Source: an uncultured Bryobacterales bacterium
Lineage (GTDB): Bacteria > Acidobacteriota > Terriglobia > Bryobacterales > UBA6623
Assembly: GCA_951813605.1 (NCBI GenBank)
Contig: OX638379.1
Coordinates: forward strand, 3,918,062-3,982,061
Length of the DNA: 64,000 nt
Reading direction: 5' to 3'
How positions within the stretch are numbered: position 1 is the first letter of the stretch; every line of letters begins with the position of its first letter. The notes below the pieces were generated by a model. The model was given only the letters and a program-made list of their open reading frames with translations, had not been told where the DNA came from and ran no database searches. Below are positions 9,066-17,287 of the stretch, piece after piece. Position numbers and translations under genes: made by a program.

Positions 9066-9662
9066 ATGACACCGCGCTTCTTCGCCAACCCGAGCGAGCT
9101 GCGGAAGTGGTTCCGGGAGAACTACGACAAGGCCGAGGAATTGTGGGTTGGCTACTACAAGAAAGCCTCCGGCATTCCCAGCATCGACTGGCCGGAATCC
9201 GTGGACGCGGCTCTTTGCTTCGGGTGGATCGACGGAATACGAAAGCGTCACGGCGAGAAAAGCTACAAGGTCCGCTTCACTCCGCGCAGGCCCAAGAGCA
9301 ACTGGAGCGCGCGAAATGTCTCCCGCATGGAAGCTCTGATCGCGGAGGGTCTCGTGGAAGAAGCGGGCCTGTCGGCGTTCAAGGCCCGGGATCCGAGCAG
9401 CCAGACGAGAGCTGCGCGCGATCGGAAAGAGGCGAGACTGCCCGAGGATTACGTGAGCAGGATCAAGGCAGACCGCAGGGCCTGGCGCTATTTCCAGTCC
9501 GCGCGGCCTTCCTACAGGAAGGCGGTCGCGTATTGGATCCAGAGCGCCAAGAAGGAAGAGACCAGGCTCCGGCGTCTCGAAGTGCTGGTCGCGTCGTCGA
9601 GACGGGCCGAGCCGATTCCCCCGCTTCGCTGGAGCCTGAGGGGCCGGCGGCCGGCCAATTGA
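9066..9662 (+). CDS. YdeI/OmpD-associated family protein
   Basis: A 198-residue cytoplasmic protein of the YdeI (OmdA) family. Signature blocks are FANPSELRKWF at the N-terminus, EELWVGYYKKASG, SIDWPESVDAALCFGWIDG, and RFTPRRPKSNWSARN. The C-terminal half carries the OmdA-type helical segment with RRAWRYFQSARPSYRKAVAYWI and basic KKEETRLRRL. Members have been linked to resistance to cationic peptides in enterobacteria, but a biochemical activity is not established. A clear GGAGG lies seven bases before the ATG. The gene is single and convergent with thiE. Confidence 0.88.
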   Translation: MTPRFFANPSELRKWFRENYDKAEELWVGYYKKASGIPSIDWPESVDAALCFGWIDGIRKRHGEKSYKVRFTPRRPKSNWSARNVSRMEALIAEGLVEEAGLSAFKARDPSSQTRAARDRKEARLPEDYVSRIKADRRAWRYFQSARPSYRKAVAYWIQSAKKEETRLRRLEVLVASSRRAEPIPPLRWSLRGRRPAN

Positions 9663-9750
9663 CCCGCCCCACAGGGGCCCGGGGCGCGCGAGGAAGCGAG
9701 TCGCGGTCCAGCGCTCGAACCCCCGCGCTGCAAGGGGCAAAGGAGTCTCG

Positions 9751-9773
9751 CGGGCCCGAAACGAACGGGCCCG
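9751..9773. terminator. GC hairpin between convergent YdeI and thiE genes
   Basis: Two copies of CGGGCCCG separated by seven bases (AAACGAA) can form an eight-pair stem. It lies between convergent stop codons at 9662 and 9809. There is no T-run on either side, so it is either a weak bidirectional terminator or a 3'-end stabiliser. Confidence 0.35.
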
Positions 9774-9808
9774 TCCACTCTCGCCGAGCCTCGGGATCCT
9801 GTAGCCGG

Positions 9809-10414
9809 CTACCCTCCAGAGCGGTGCTGTCTCCAGTCGAAACGATCCATTGTGGCTGGTCGTTGGAACATGCTGATCCCCGCGACCGCCGCCGCCCCGG
9901 CATGGGCGCACGATGCCACCCGCCCCGGGGCGATTCCGCCCAGCGCCGCCACTGGCATGTCCACTGCTCGACAAGCCGCGCGAAGCCCCTCCAGGCCGGG
10001 TATGTTCGCCAGGCCGGGCTTGGATGTCGTCGGATAGACCGGTCCGAACACCACGAAGTCAGCTCCCTCGCGCTCGGCCCGCCGCACTTCGCCCAGCGTG
10101 TGGGTCGAAACAGCGACGAGGAAGCCGGCCCGGGCGACCGGACGCAGGACCGAAGGGGCCGGGGCGCCGGACGGCAGATGGACCCCGTGGGCGGCGGCGG
10201 CGAGCGCCACGTCGAGCCGTCCGTTGACTAGTACCTTGGAGCCGTGGGGAGCGACGCGCGCCACCGCCTGGCTGGTCAATGCAACCAAGTCGCGGACGGG
10301 TAGGTCCTTTTCGCGGATTTGCACCCAGTCAATGCCACGACGGGCGTTCGCCTCTATGCAATCCAGCACGTCTGCCGGGCAGCTGAGGCGATCCGTGATG
10401 TAGTAGTATTTCAT
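9809..10414 (-). CDS. thiE: Thiamine-phosphate synthase
   Basis: A 201-residue TIM-barrel enzyme joining HMP pyrophosphate and THZ phosphate to thiamine phosphate. Visible motifs are the N-terminal YYITDR, WVQIREKDLP (phosphate and pyrimidine contacts), NGRLDVALAAAAHGVHL, FGPVYPTTSKPG, and PVAALGGI near the C-terminus. The shorter TenI paralogue cannot be excluded, but the QIREKDL and THTLGE-like positions fit ThiE. It reads away from dnaK and shares its upstream region with the dnaK promoter, so HspR binding could also affect it. A GGGGTGCC sits just before the ATG and may act as ribosome binding site; the rest of a TPP riboswitch is not there. Confidence 0.88.
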   Translation of the reverse strand: MKYYYITDRLSCPADVLDCIEANARRGIDWVQIREKDLPVRDLVALTSQAVARVAPHGSKVLVNGRLDVALAAAAHGVHLPSGAPAPSVLRPVARAGFLVAVSTHTLGEVRRAEREGADFVVFGPVYPTTSKPGLANIPGLEGLRAACRAVDMPVAALGGIAPGRVASCAHAGAAAVAGISMFQRPATMDRFDWRQHRSGG

Positions 10415-10461
10415 TCCCCGGCACCCCGATGCAGTATCCGAACCTCTGATGTTGACAATTG

Positions 10462-10480
10462 TTGACTAAGGTTAAGTCAT
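10462..10480. promoter_or_regulatory. HAIR-like HspR operator over the dnaK -35 box
   Basis: TGACT (10463-10467) and AGTCA (10475-10479) form an inverted repeat with a seven-base spacer. The known HspR operator HAIR is CTTGAGT-N7-ACTCAAG, with the same geometry and a related half-site. It overlaps the -35 box and spacer, a position fit for repression, and hspR is the third gene of the operon it would control. The half-site differs from consensus (TTGACT against TTGAGT), so binding is inferred. Confidence 0.5.
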
Positions 10481-10491
10481 GACTGTATACT
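10462..10491 (+). promoter_or_regulatory. Sigma70-type promoter of dnaK operon
   Basis: TTGACT (10462-10467) and TATACT (10486-10491) are spaced by 18 bases. A second TTGACA-like element lies ten bases upstream (10452-10457). Transcription would start near 10498, about 84 bases ahead of the dnaK ATG. Confidence 0.55.
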
Positions 10492-10510
10492 AAGGGTAAA
10501 GCAGCGAGAC

Positions 10511-10547
10511 TCCCGCATCTTGCGGGAAATTCCGGACTCTTGCGGGA
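10511..10547 (+). promoter_or_regulatory. dnaK leader with two mutually exclusive hairpins
   Basis: TCCCGCA (10511-10517) can pair perfectly with TGCGGGA at 10521-10527 (loop TCT) or with the identical TGCGGGA at 10541-10547. TCTTGCGGGA occurs twice, 20 bases apart. The two folds exclude each other and lie in the predicted untranslated leader, 35-70 bases before dnaK. Function is not known; see findings. Confidence 0.5.
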
Positions 10548-10581
10548 TTCGCCGCGAGCCGGGTGCCAGTGAGGACAAACA

Positions 10582-12498
10582 ATGGGTAAGGTTATCGGAA
10601 TCGACCTAGGCACGACCAATTCCGTAGTGGCCGTGATGCAAGCCGGCCAGCCAACCGTGATCGCAAACCAAGAGGGCGGTCGCACGACCCCTTCCGTCGT
10701 GGCGTTCACCAGGAACGAGGAGCGTCTGGTGGGACAGACGGCCAAGCGACAGGCCGTCACCAACCCGAATGCCACCATTTATTCGATCAAGCGGTTCATG
10801 GGCCGCCGTCCGGACGAGGTAAGGGAGGAAACCCGGCTGGTCGCTTACAAGTCCAAGGCTTCGGGCGAGCTGCTCAAGGTCGAGGCGCGCGGCAAGGACT
10901 ACTCGCCGCAGGAAATCTCGGCCATGGTGCTCGGCAAGCTCAAGGAAGCCGCCGAATCGTATCTCGGGGAGAAGGTGACCGAGGCTGTGATTACAGTTCC
11001 GGCCTATTTCAACGACTCGCAGCGCCAGGCGACAAAGGACGCCGGCAAGATTGCAGGGCTCGACGTCTTGCGCATTATCAACGAGCCAACGGCCGCCGCC
11101 CTGGCGTACGGACTGGACAAGAAGGAGCACGAGATCATCGCCGTTTACGACTTCGGTGGCGGCACGTTCGACATTTCCATCCTGGAGGTGGGCGACGGCG
11201 TGGTCGAAGTCAAGGCGACCAACGGCGACACCCACCTGGGGGGCGACAACATCGACAAACAGCTGATCGACTGGATCGCGACGGAGTTCTCTCAGGAGCA
11301 TAAGATCGACCTGACGAAGGACACCATGGCCCTGCAGCGCCTTCGCGAAGCGGCCGAGAAGACCAAGATGGACCTCTCGACCTTGATGGAGAGCGAGATC
11401 AACCTGCCCTTCATCACGGCCGACGCAACCGGTCCGAAGCACCTGCAGCTGAAGCTAACGAGGGCCCACCTGGAGCAGATGATCGAGCCCTTGATCCGTC
11501 GCACGCTCGAGCCCTGCAAGAGGGCGTTGACGGACGCAGGCCTCGCGCCGCGCCAGATCGACGAGATCGTCATGGTCGGGGGCTCGACACGAATCCCCAA
11601 GGTGCAGCAATTGGTGCAGGAGCTGTTCGGCAAGGAGCCGCACAAGGGCGTCAACGCCGACGAGGTCGTGGCGATCGGCGCGGCCGTGCAAGGCGGTGTC
11701 CTCGGGGGCGAGGTCACGGACGTGCTGCTGCTCGACGTGACGCCGCTGTCACTGGGCATCGAGACGCTCGGCGGGGTGTTCACCAAGCTAATCGAGCGGA
11801 ACACGACGATCCCGACGCGCAAGTCCGAGGTCTTCTCCACGGCCGCAGACAGCCAGACATCGGTCGAGATCAAGGTCTACCAGGGCGAGCGCTCGATGTC
11901 ATCGGACAACCGTCTCCTGGGAGTGTTCCAACTCGTGGGGATCCCGCCCGCCCCGCGCGGCGTACCCCAAATCGAGGTCACGTTCGACATCGACGCCAAC
12001 GGCATTCTGAACGTGTCGGCCAAGGACAAGGCCACCAGCAAGCAGCAGCAGATCACGATCACCAGCTCTTCCGGCCTTTCCAAGGACGAGATCGACAAGA
12101 TGGCCCGGGACGCCGAGGAGCACTCCGCCGACGACGAAAAGCGCCGGGAAGAGGTCGAGGCCCGCAACCAAGCGGACGCCATGATCTATTCGACCGAGAA
12201 GTCGCTCAACGAGCACCGCGACAAGATCGACGCCGCAGAGGCGCAGAAGATCGAGCAGGCAATCAGCGCCGCGCGCGACGCCGTGAAAGGAGGTTCGGCG
12301 GAGCAGATTCGCAAGGCGGTGGAAGAACTCACGCAATCCAGCCACAAGCTCGCCGAGGCGATGTACGCCGCCCAATCCTCGGGCTCCGGAGAGGGATCCC
12401 CCGAGGGCGCCGGCGGCCCGGACGCAGCATCCAAGGGCAACGCGGACGACTTCGTGGACGCGGAGTTCGTGGACGCCGACGAGAAGCCCAAATCGTAA
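10582..12498 (+). CDS. dnaK: Hsp70 chaperone DnaK
   Basis: A 638-residue Hsp70. The actin-type ATPase begins with [10 protein letters not shown] (residues 5-14) and has [41 protein letters not shown] and [11 protein letters not shown]. The substrate-binding domain starts around residue 385 ([14 protein letters not shown]) and the lid ends in an acidic tail rich in Gly/Ser ([12 protein letters not shown]..., [14 protein letters not shown]). It refolds proteins with DnaJ and GrpE; grpE is not in this window. A GAGGA lies about eight bases before the ATG. It heads dnaK-dnaJ-hspR under the HAIR-like operator described above. Confidence 0.98.
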   Translation: MGKVIGIDLGTTNSVVAVMQAGQPTVIANQEGGRTTPSVVAFTRNEERLVGQTAKRQAVTNPNATIYSIKRFMGRRPDEVREETRLVAYKSKASGELLKVEARGKDYSPQEISAMVLGKLKEAAESYLGEKVTEAVITVPAYFNDSQRQATKDAGKIAGLDVLRIINEPTAAALAYGLDKKEHEIIAVYDFGGGTFDISILEVGDGVVEVKATNGDTHLGGDNIDKQLIDWIATEFSQEHKIDLTKDTMALQRLREAAEKTKMDLSTLMESEINLPFITADATGPKHLQLKLTRAHLEQMIEPLIRRTLEPCKRALTDAGLAPRQIDEIVMVGGSTRIPKVQQLVQELFGKEPHKGVNADEVVAIGAAVQGGVLGGEVTDVLLLDVTPLSLGIETLGGVFTKLIERNTTIPTRKSEVFSTAADSQTSVEIKVYQGERSMSSDNRLLGVFQLVGIPPAPRGVPQIEVTFDIDANGILNVSAKDKATSKQQQITITSSSGLSKDEIDKMARDAEEHSADDEKRREEVEARNQADAMIYSTEKSLNEHRDKIDAAEAQKIEQAISAARDAVKGGSAEQIRKAVEELTQSSHKLAEAMYAAQSSGSGEGSPEGAGGPDAASKGNADDFVDAEFVDADEKPKS

Positions 12499-12505
12499 GT
12501 GGAGG

Positions 12506-13669
12506 ATGCCGGCCAGCCGCAGCAAGAACTACTATGCAACCCTCGGTGTGGGGCGGGACGCGAAACCTGACTCTATCCGCAAGGCCTACCGCCATCTGGC
12601 TCGCAAGCTCCATCCGGACGTCAATCCCGGAGACACCGCCGCGGAGGATCGATTCAAGGAGATCCAAGAAGCTTACGGAGTCCTCAACGACTCGAAAAAG
12701 CGCAAGTTCTACGACCGCTTCGGCTTCTATTCCGATCAGGCCTTCGCAGAGGGGACCGGGGCACGGCGCCCCGGCGGCCGGCCTGGCGGATTCGGTTTCG
12801 ACGGCTTCGACTTCACTGACTTCGGGTCCCAGGCTGGCCCGATGCCGGGACCGGATCTCGGATCCCTGTTCGGCAACCTATTCGGCGGCACCCGTCGCCC
12901 CAAGCCCGGGGCGGCCGCGCAATCGGAGGGCGAGGACCTAGAGTACACATTGGACATCGGTTTCGAAGACGCCATCAGGGGCACCTCGGCGCGATTGAAC
13001 ATCGACCGCCAGAAGACGTGCTCGCCTTGCGCCGGGTCGGGCTTGGCGCACGGTACCCCGCCCCGTCAATGCGACGACTGCAGCGGTACCGGCCAAGTCC
13101 ATCAGGCCGCGGGCAACATGCGCTTCAGCGTTCCCTGCCGTAGCTGCGGAGGGGACGGCCGCGTGCGAAGCCCTTGCCCCGCGTGCGCCGGGGAGGGCCG
13201 CGTCAGGAGCATGGATTCGATCGAGGCGCGGATCCCGCCGGGCACGGGCGAGAACTCGCGCCTGCGGCTTCCAGGCAAGGGCAACGCCGGACTGCGCGGC
13301 GGGTTGCCAGGCGACCTTTACCTTGTGGCGAAGATCGGCGAGCATCCGTTCTTCGAGCGCAGCGGCTTCGACATCAAGATCCAAGTCCCAGTCACTCCCG
13401 CCGAGGCGATCCTAGGCGCGAAGATCGAAGTGCCCACCATCGACGGCAAGGCGTTCCTTCGAATCCCTCCAGCTACGAACTCAGGAAAGACCTTCCGGGT
13501 CCGCGGACGCGGGGTGACCGACCCGCGCAACGGGCAACGGGGCGACCAATTCGTTAGAATCTCGATAGTCGTGCCCGAGATCCCCGACGAGACGACCAAG
13601 GACCTGATGCGGGAGTACGCGGAGCGCAATCCCGAGAACCCGCGCGAGGCGATCCTCCGCTCGCTTTGA
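12506..13669 (+). CDS. dnaJ: Co-chaperone DnaJ
   Basis: A 387-residue class I J-protein. The J domain (about 8-70) has the HPD motif in [10 protein letters not shown] Gly/Phe-rich linker (about 90-140) follows, then a zinc centre with four CxxCxGxG repeats ([32 protein letters not shown]), then the C-terminal substrate domains. It stimulates DnaK ATPase and delivers clients. It starts seven bases after the dnaK stop with GTGGAGG in between, and hspR follows two bases after its own stop, so the three genes are one transcript. An overlapping TTG could start hspR, but an ATG six bases on fits better. Confidence 0.96.
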   Translation: MPASRSKNYYATLGVGRDAKPDSIRKAYRHLARKLHPDVNPGDTAAEDRFKEIQEAYGVLNDSKKRKFYDRFGFYSDQAFAEGTGARRPGGRPGGFGFDGFDFTDFGSQAGPMPGPDLGSLFGNLFGGTRRPKPGAAAQSEGEDLEYTLDIGFEDAIRGTSARLNIDRQKTCSPCAGSGLAHGTPPRQCDDCSGTGQVHQAAGNMRFSVPCRSCGGDGRVRSPCPACAGEGRVRSMDSIEARIPPGTGENSRLRLPGKGNAGLRGGLPGDLYLVAKIGEHPFFERSGFDIKIQVPVTPAEAILGAKIEVPTIDGKAFLRIPPATNSGKTFRVRGRGVTDPRNGQRGDQFVRISIVVPEIPDETTKDLMREYAERNPENPREAILRSL

Positions 13670-13671
13670 AC

Positions 13672-14118
13672 ATGGCGGAGCAGCGCAAGACCAAGGGCAG
13701 CTACACAATCTCGGTCGTCGCCGAACGATTCAGCGTGCATCCGCAGACACTCCGCCTGTACGAGCGGGAAGGGCTGCTCAAGCCGACCCGCACCAAAGGC
13801 AACACGAGGCTCTATACCGACGAAGACATCGATCAGCTGGACGTGATCCTCTCGCTGACCAGGGACCTGGGCGTGAATCTAGCCGGCGTCGAGATCATCC
13901 TCAACATGCGCAGAAAGATGGCTGCCATGCAGCGCCAGATGCGGGAGTTTGTCAAATACGTCAACAACTCCATGGAATGGGCGGGCAGCGATGACGAGGA
14001 CCCGCTCTCCAATGCGCTGATCCCGGCCAAGACAAGGTTTGGGCCGCGGTCTCCGCGCACAGAGTTCGAAGGCGGTGACTCGCCGCCCGCCGGGGAGCCG
14101 GAGATTCTCGGCAGCTGA
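13672..14118 (+). CDS. hspR: MerR-family heat-shock repressor HspR
   Basis: A 148-residue MerR-type regulator. The winged-helix region has TISVVAERFSVHPQTLRLYEREGLLKP and TRLYTDEDIDQL, then a coiled coil (about 65-100) with VEIILNMRRKMAAMQRQM. HspR, first known in Streptomyces, binds HAIR operators upstream of dnaK operons with DnaK as co-repressor. Its place as last gene after dnaJ and the HAIR-like repeat at 10463-10479 both support this over a generic MerR. The C-terminal 40 residues are Pro/Gly/Glu-rich and probably disordered. The ATG at 13672 is used; a TTG two codons earlier overlaps the dnaJ stop. Confidence 0.9.
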   Translation: MAEQRKTKGSYTISVVAERFSVHPQTLRLYEREGLLKPTRTKGNTRLYTDEDIDQLDVILSLTRDLGVNLAGVEIILNMRRKMAAMQRQMREFVKYVNNSMEWAGSDDEDPLSNALIPAKTRFGPRSPRTEFEGGDSPPAGEPEILGS

Positions 14119-14151
14119 AGCGCGGACGCCGGCCCCGCGCCGCGCCGCGCT
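14119..14151. terminator. Inverted repeat between convergent hspR and transporter genes
   Basis: AGCGCGG (14119-14125) directly after the hspR stop pairs with CCGCGCT (14145-14151), which overlaps the stop of the convergent transporter gene. The 19-base loop is itself GC-rich. No T-run, so only a possible bidirectional terminator. Confidence 0.25.
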
Positions 14152-15475
14152 AGACCAAGCCGACAGCGTGGAGGAAGACGACCACGATGCACGCCGGCAC
14201 GGGGTACTTGAGAATCCAAAGCCAGGTGCGGTAGAACTTCGCGAGTCTGCTGCCGGACTCGAACTCGCCGCGCCGCAGCGCAGCATTCATCTTCCAAGCG
14301 ACGAAGACAGCGATGCCCAAGCCGCCCAAGGGCAGGGCCCAGTTGGAAACAAAGTAATCGACCCTGTCGAACCACACCGCGCTGACGCTAGGCGGCACTC
14401 CGATCAGAACCACTGCGAGCCCTCCGGTAACACATGCCTTGTTGCGCGACAGGCCGAAGTCGTCGACCAGATAGGCAGTCACGACTTCGAAAATGGCGAT
14501 GGCACTGGTCAACGCGGCAAACACGAGCATCACGAAAAAGACGATGGAGAGAATCGATCCACCGGCCATCTGTGCCAAGGCCGTGGGAATCGTAACGAAA
14601 ATGAGACCCGGCCCCGCACCCGGCTCCAAAGCGAACGTGAACGCGATCGGAAAGACCACCATCGAGGCAAGCAAGGCGACCAACGTGTCGGTACCGGCGG
14701 TAAGCAAAGACGCCGACGCGAGATCGTCCTTCGAACTCAGGTAGCTGCCGTAGGTGATCATCGACCCCATCCCCAGGCTCAGCGTGAAGAAGGCGTGACC
14801 GAGGGCTTCCAGCACTCCGCCAGCGGTAAGGTTGTCCGTTCTCATTCCGAACAGGAATTCGATTCCTTCCCCCCAGCCGTCCATTGTCATCGCCTTGCCC
14901 AGCAACACAAGCATCAAGACCAGCAGGGACGGCATCATGATCCGCGCCCAGCGTTCGATACCGTGCGTAACGCCCGCGGCTACCACGCCGAACGTCAGAA
15001 GGAGGAACGCGAACTGCCAGCCCAGTCCGGTCGGCACGGACGCTGTCAGAGCCGCGAAAAGACCCTGGACTTGTTCCGGGCTGCTACCGGCAATCTCATT
15101 CGTGACGGACAGGTAAGTGTAATGCATGGCCCATCCAGCGACCGCCGAGTAGTAAGAAAGAAGCAGGTAAGCGGCGAGAACACCCAGGACCCCGATCCCG
15201 ACCCACGGAGACCCGGGGCGGCTCTGCGAGCGATAGGCCGATACGGGCGATGCCTTGGTCGCGCGCCCGAGCAGGATCTCGGCGATCATCACCGGCACAC
15301 CCACTAACAGGATGCACAGCAGGTACACGAGAACGAAGGCTCCACCTCCGTTCTCGCCCGTGATATAGGGAAACTTCCAGATGTTCCCCAAGCCGACGGC
15401 CGAACCTGCGGCCGCAAGAACAAACCCCATACGGGAATTCCACTGCGCTCTCGGCGCTTGTGTCTGTGAAGGCAT
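14150..15475 (-). CDS. Sodium:neurotransmitter symporter (NSS) family transporter
   Basis: A 441-residue polytopic membrane protein of the LeuT/NSS fold, importing amino acids or related amines with Na+. The first membrane segment has the family signature FVLAAAGSAVGLGNIWKFPY followed by GENGGGAFVLVYL. About eleven hydrophobic segments follow, including GWQFAFLLLTFGVVAAGV and MLVFAALTSAIAIFEVV. The ATG at 15475 has GGGAGA seven bases upstream; a GTG at 15493 in frame is less likely. It is followed by nothing on its strand and is separated from the next transporter by about 100 bases, so the two transporters may share a transcript. Substrate unknown. Confidence 0.9.
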   Translation of the reverse strand: MPSQTQAPRAQWNSRMGFVLAAAGSAVGLGNIWKFPYITGENGGGAFVLVYLLCILLVGVPVMIAEILLGRATKASPVSAYRSQSRPGSPWVGIGVLGVLAAYLLLSYYSAVAGWAMHYTYLSVTNEIAGSSPEQVQGLFAALTASVPTGLGWQFAFLLLTFGVVAAGVTHGIERWARIMMPSLLVLMLVLLGKAMTMDGWGEGIEFLFGMRTDNLTAGGVLEALGHAFFTLSLGMGSMITYGSYLSSKDDLASASLLTAGTDTLVALLASMVVFPIAFTFALEPGAGPGLIFVTIPTALAQMAGGSILSIVFFVMLVFAALTSAIAIFEVVTAYLVDDFGLSRNKACVTGGLAVVLIGVPPSVSAVWFDRVDYFVSNWALPLGGLGIAVFVAWKMNAALRRGEFESGSRLAKFYRTWLWILKYPVPACIVVVFLHAVGLV

Positions 15476-15571
15476 ATCTCTCCCGAATCGCACAAAATAC
15501 CACGGGGAGCCGGGGCGGAGCGTAGCCGCCCGAAGCCAGGACCTGAATTGGGCCGCGACGACAGCCCTATC

Positions 15572-16825
15572 CTATTCGTCGATTCCTGTCTCTCCCTCCG
15601 ACTTCGCGATGATCGCGGCTCCGCAGGAGTCGCTGAAGACGTTGACGACAGTGCGGTACATGTCAAGTGGACGGTCTACAGCGAGCATCGCGCCCACGAT
15701 CAGTTCGACCTGCGGCCCGGTCAGGTTGACCGCCTGCAGCACGATGAAAATCACGACCAAGCCCGCAGACGGCACTGCCGCGGCGCCGATCGACGCCAGC
15801 AGCGCCGTGAAAACGACCAACATTTGCTGCTCGAACCCAAGTTGCACCCCCATGACCTGCGCGATGAACAGCACGCCTGCGCACTCGTAGAGGGCCGTGC
15901 CGTCCATGTTGATGGTTGCCCCCATGGGAAGGGTGAACGACGTCACACGATTCGAGACACCCACCCTGTTCTTGACGGCCTCGATCGTGATCGGCAAGGT
16001 CGCTCCCGAGGAGCTGGTGGAAAATGCCATCACGATCGGTTGCGTCATATTGCGGAAGTGAGCGACCGGATTGATCCCCCCTAGGAATCGAAGGATCAGC
16101 GGGAGTGTTACCAGCAAGTGCAGGGTCAGGCCGCAAGCCAGCATGAGGGCGTATAAGCCCAATGCCTTGAAAGCCCCCAGGCCCGTCGTGCCCACCAGCC
16201 TCGCGATCAGCGCGAACACTCCGATTGGCGCCACGAAATGAATGATGCCGCCCGTCAGTCGCATCATCGCTTCAAACCCGGCCTCGAAAAGGTTCAGCAA
16301 CGGCTCGCGATGGGCCTGTCTCAGCGTGCTGATAGCGACGCCGAGGACAATCGCGAAGAAGATGATGGAGAGCATGTTGGTCTCCGCGGCGGCGGCGACA
16401 AAGTTCTCGGGGACTATGTCGAGAATGATTTCGACAGCTGACTGCGCCGTCTCGAGTCCGGGCATTTCCTCTGTGTCAGCACCTAACAGGTCCGCGCCGA
16501 CACCCGGCTGAATCAGGTTGACCATGAGCAGCCCGACGACACATGCAAACAAGCTGGTCATCGCGTAGTAGCCCATGGTCTTGCCGAACAGCCTGCCCAG
16601 CCCTGCGCCCGCTCCCACGGACGCGACCCCGGTGACGATCGACGTGAGCACCAACGGTACAATGATCATCTTCAGCAGCTTGATGAACAGGGTCCCCAGC
16701 CAGCCCACGCTGTTAGCTAGCGGTTCGCCGCCGATCAAGCCGCCGATCACTCCAAGCAGCATCGCGATGGCGATACGCCAATGGAGTTTCTGGTGCCACT
16801 TGGCCCCCTCGTTCACTTCAGTCAT
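15572..16825 (-). CDS. Dicarboxylate/amino acid:cation symporter (DAACS)
   Basis: A 417-residue GltP/GltPh-type carrier taking up glutamate, aspartate or C4-dicarboxylates with Na+ or H+. The hairpin-1 motif SSSGATLP and the unwound TM7 motif NMDGTALYE are both present, as is the basic/HWRIAIAMLLGVIGG N-terminus. The TM8 region (DRPLDMYRTVVNVFSDSCGAAIIAKSEGE) has Asp and Asn at substrate and cation sites. It starts at an ATG and lies just upstream of the NSS transporter on the same strand. Two sodium-coupled carriers in a row suggest uptake of organic acids or amino acids in a saline setting, which is inference. Confidence 0.93.
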   Translation of the reverse strand: MTEVNEGAKWHQKLHWRIAIAMLLGVIGGLIGGEPLANSVGWLGTLFIKLLKMIIVPLVLTSIVTGVASVGAGAGLGRLFGKTMGYYAMTSLFACVVGLLMVNLIQPGVGADLLGADTEEMPGLETAQSAVEIILDIVPENFVAAAAETNMLSIIFFAIVLGVAISTLRQAHREPLLNLFEAGFEAMMRLTGGIIHFVAPIGVFALIARLVGTTGLGAFKALGLYALMLACGLTLHLLVTLPLILRFLGGINPVAHFRNMTQPIVMAFSTSSSGATLPITIEAVKNRVGVSNRVTSFTLPMGATINMDGTALYECAGVLFIAQVMGVQLGFEQQMLVVFTALLASIGAAAVPSAGLVVIFIVLQAVNLTGPQVELIVGAMLAVDRPLDMYRTVVNVFSDSCGAAIIAKSEGETGIDE

Positions 16826-17287
16826 CTGCTACCCCTATTCCGAAATCAGCGCTTCTTTCCCGACGATGCAGCTCGCAAACAGCCGCGTGCCTCAATCGTT
16901 GCACAGTGCGGAACTGTCGGCCGCAGGGGGGCGCGAAAGCCCCAAGAGCGCGGCTGACCAGACCTCGGGAGACACTGCGAAGGGGCCGGCCCGGAACAAC
17001 GATACGGGGTGTAACTTTTGGGTGCTATTTAGAGCCATGCTATGGTGAGTGATTAGGTTCCCTAGCCAAGTTGTCTAGGTTCTAAGAATCATAGGGAGCG
17101 ATCCGACGCGCGGTTCGCGTAACCTTAGATCTGCGGTGTCCGGAACGGGTACCGCGATCCACGCGACCCCGCATGCCGGTGACGCGCCCCCCGCAAACCT
17201 TGCGCTATTGGGTGCGCTCGGATTGGCGGCCAGTTTGACCACCCGCAACATCGCCCGCCGGAGGTGGCGGGCGTCGGTAGACGAAGT
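16826..17287. other. Intergenic, divergent, with a 22-bp-spaced direct repeat
   Basis: About 460 bases between divergent genes. The part around 17000-17090 is less GC-rich than its surroundings. TAGGTTC occurs at 17054-17060 and again at 17076-17082, a 22-base period, with CCTAG and CTAGG around it. It may be promoter or operator DNA for either neighbour. No coding signal. Confidence 0.35.

Noticed and set aside
8622..9974. A 450-codon minus-strand open frame
   Set aside because: It lies antisense to YdeI, and partly to thiE territory, with no motif and Arg/Pro/Gly-rich chance composition; YdeI on plus is well supported.
10415..10435. TPP riboswitch for thiE, because GGGGTGCC lies just before its ATG
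   Set aside because: The remaining TPP-riboswitch blocks (CTGAGA and ACCTGA-type) are missing and there is no room before the start codon; it is more likely part of the ribosome binding site.
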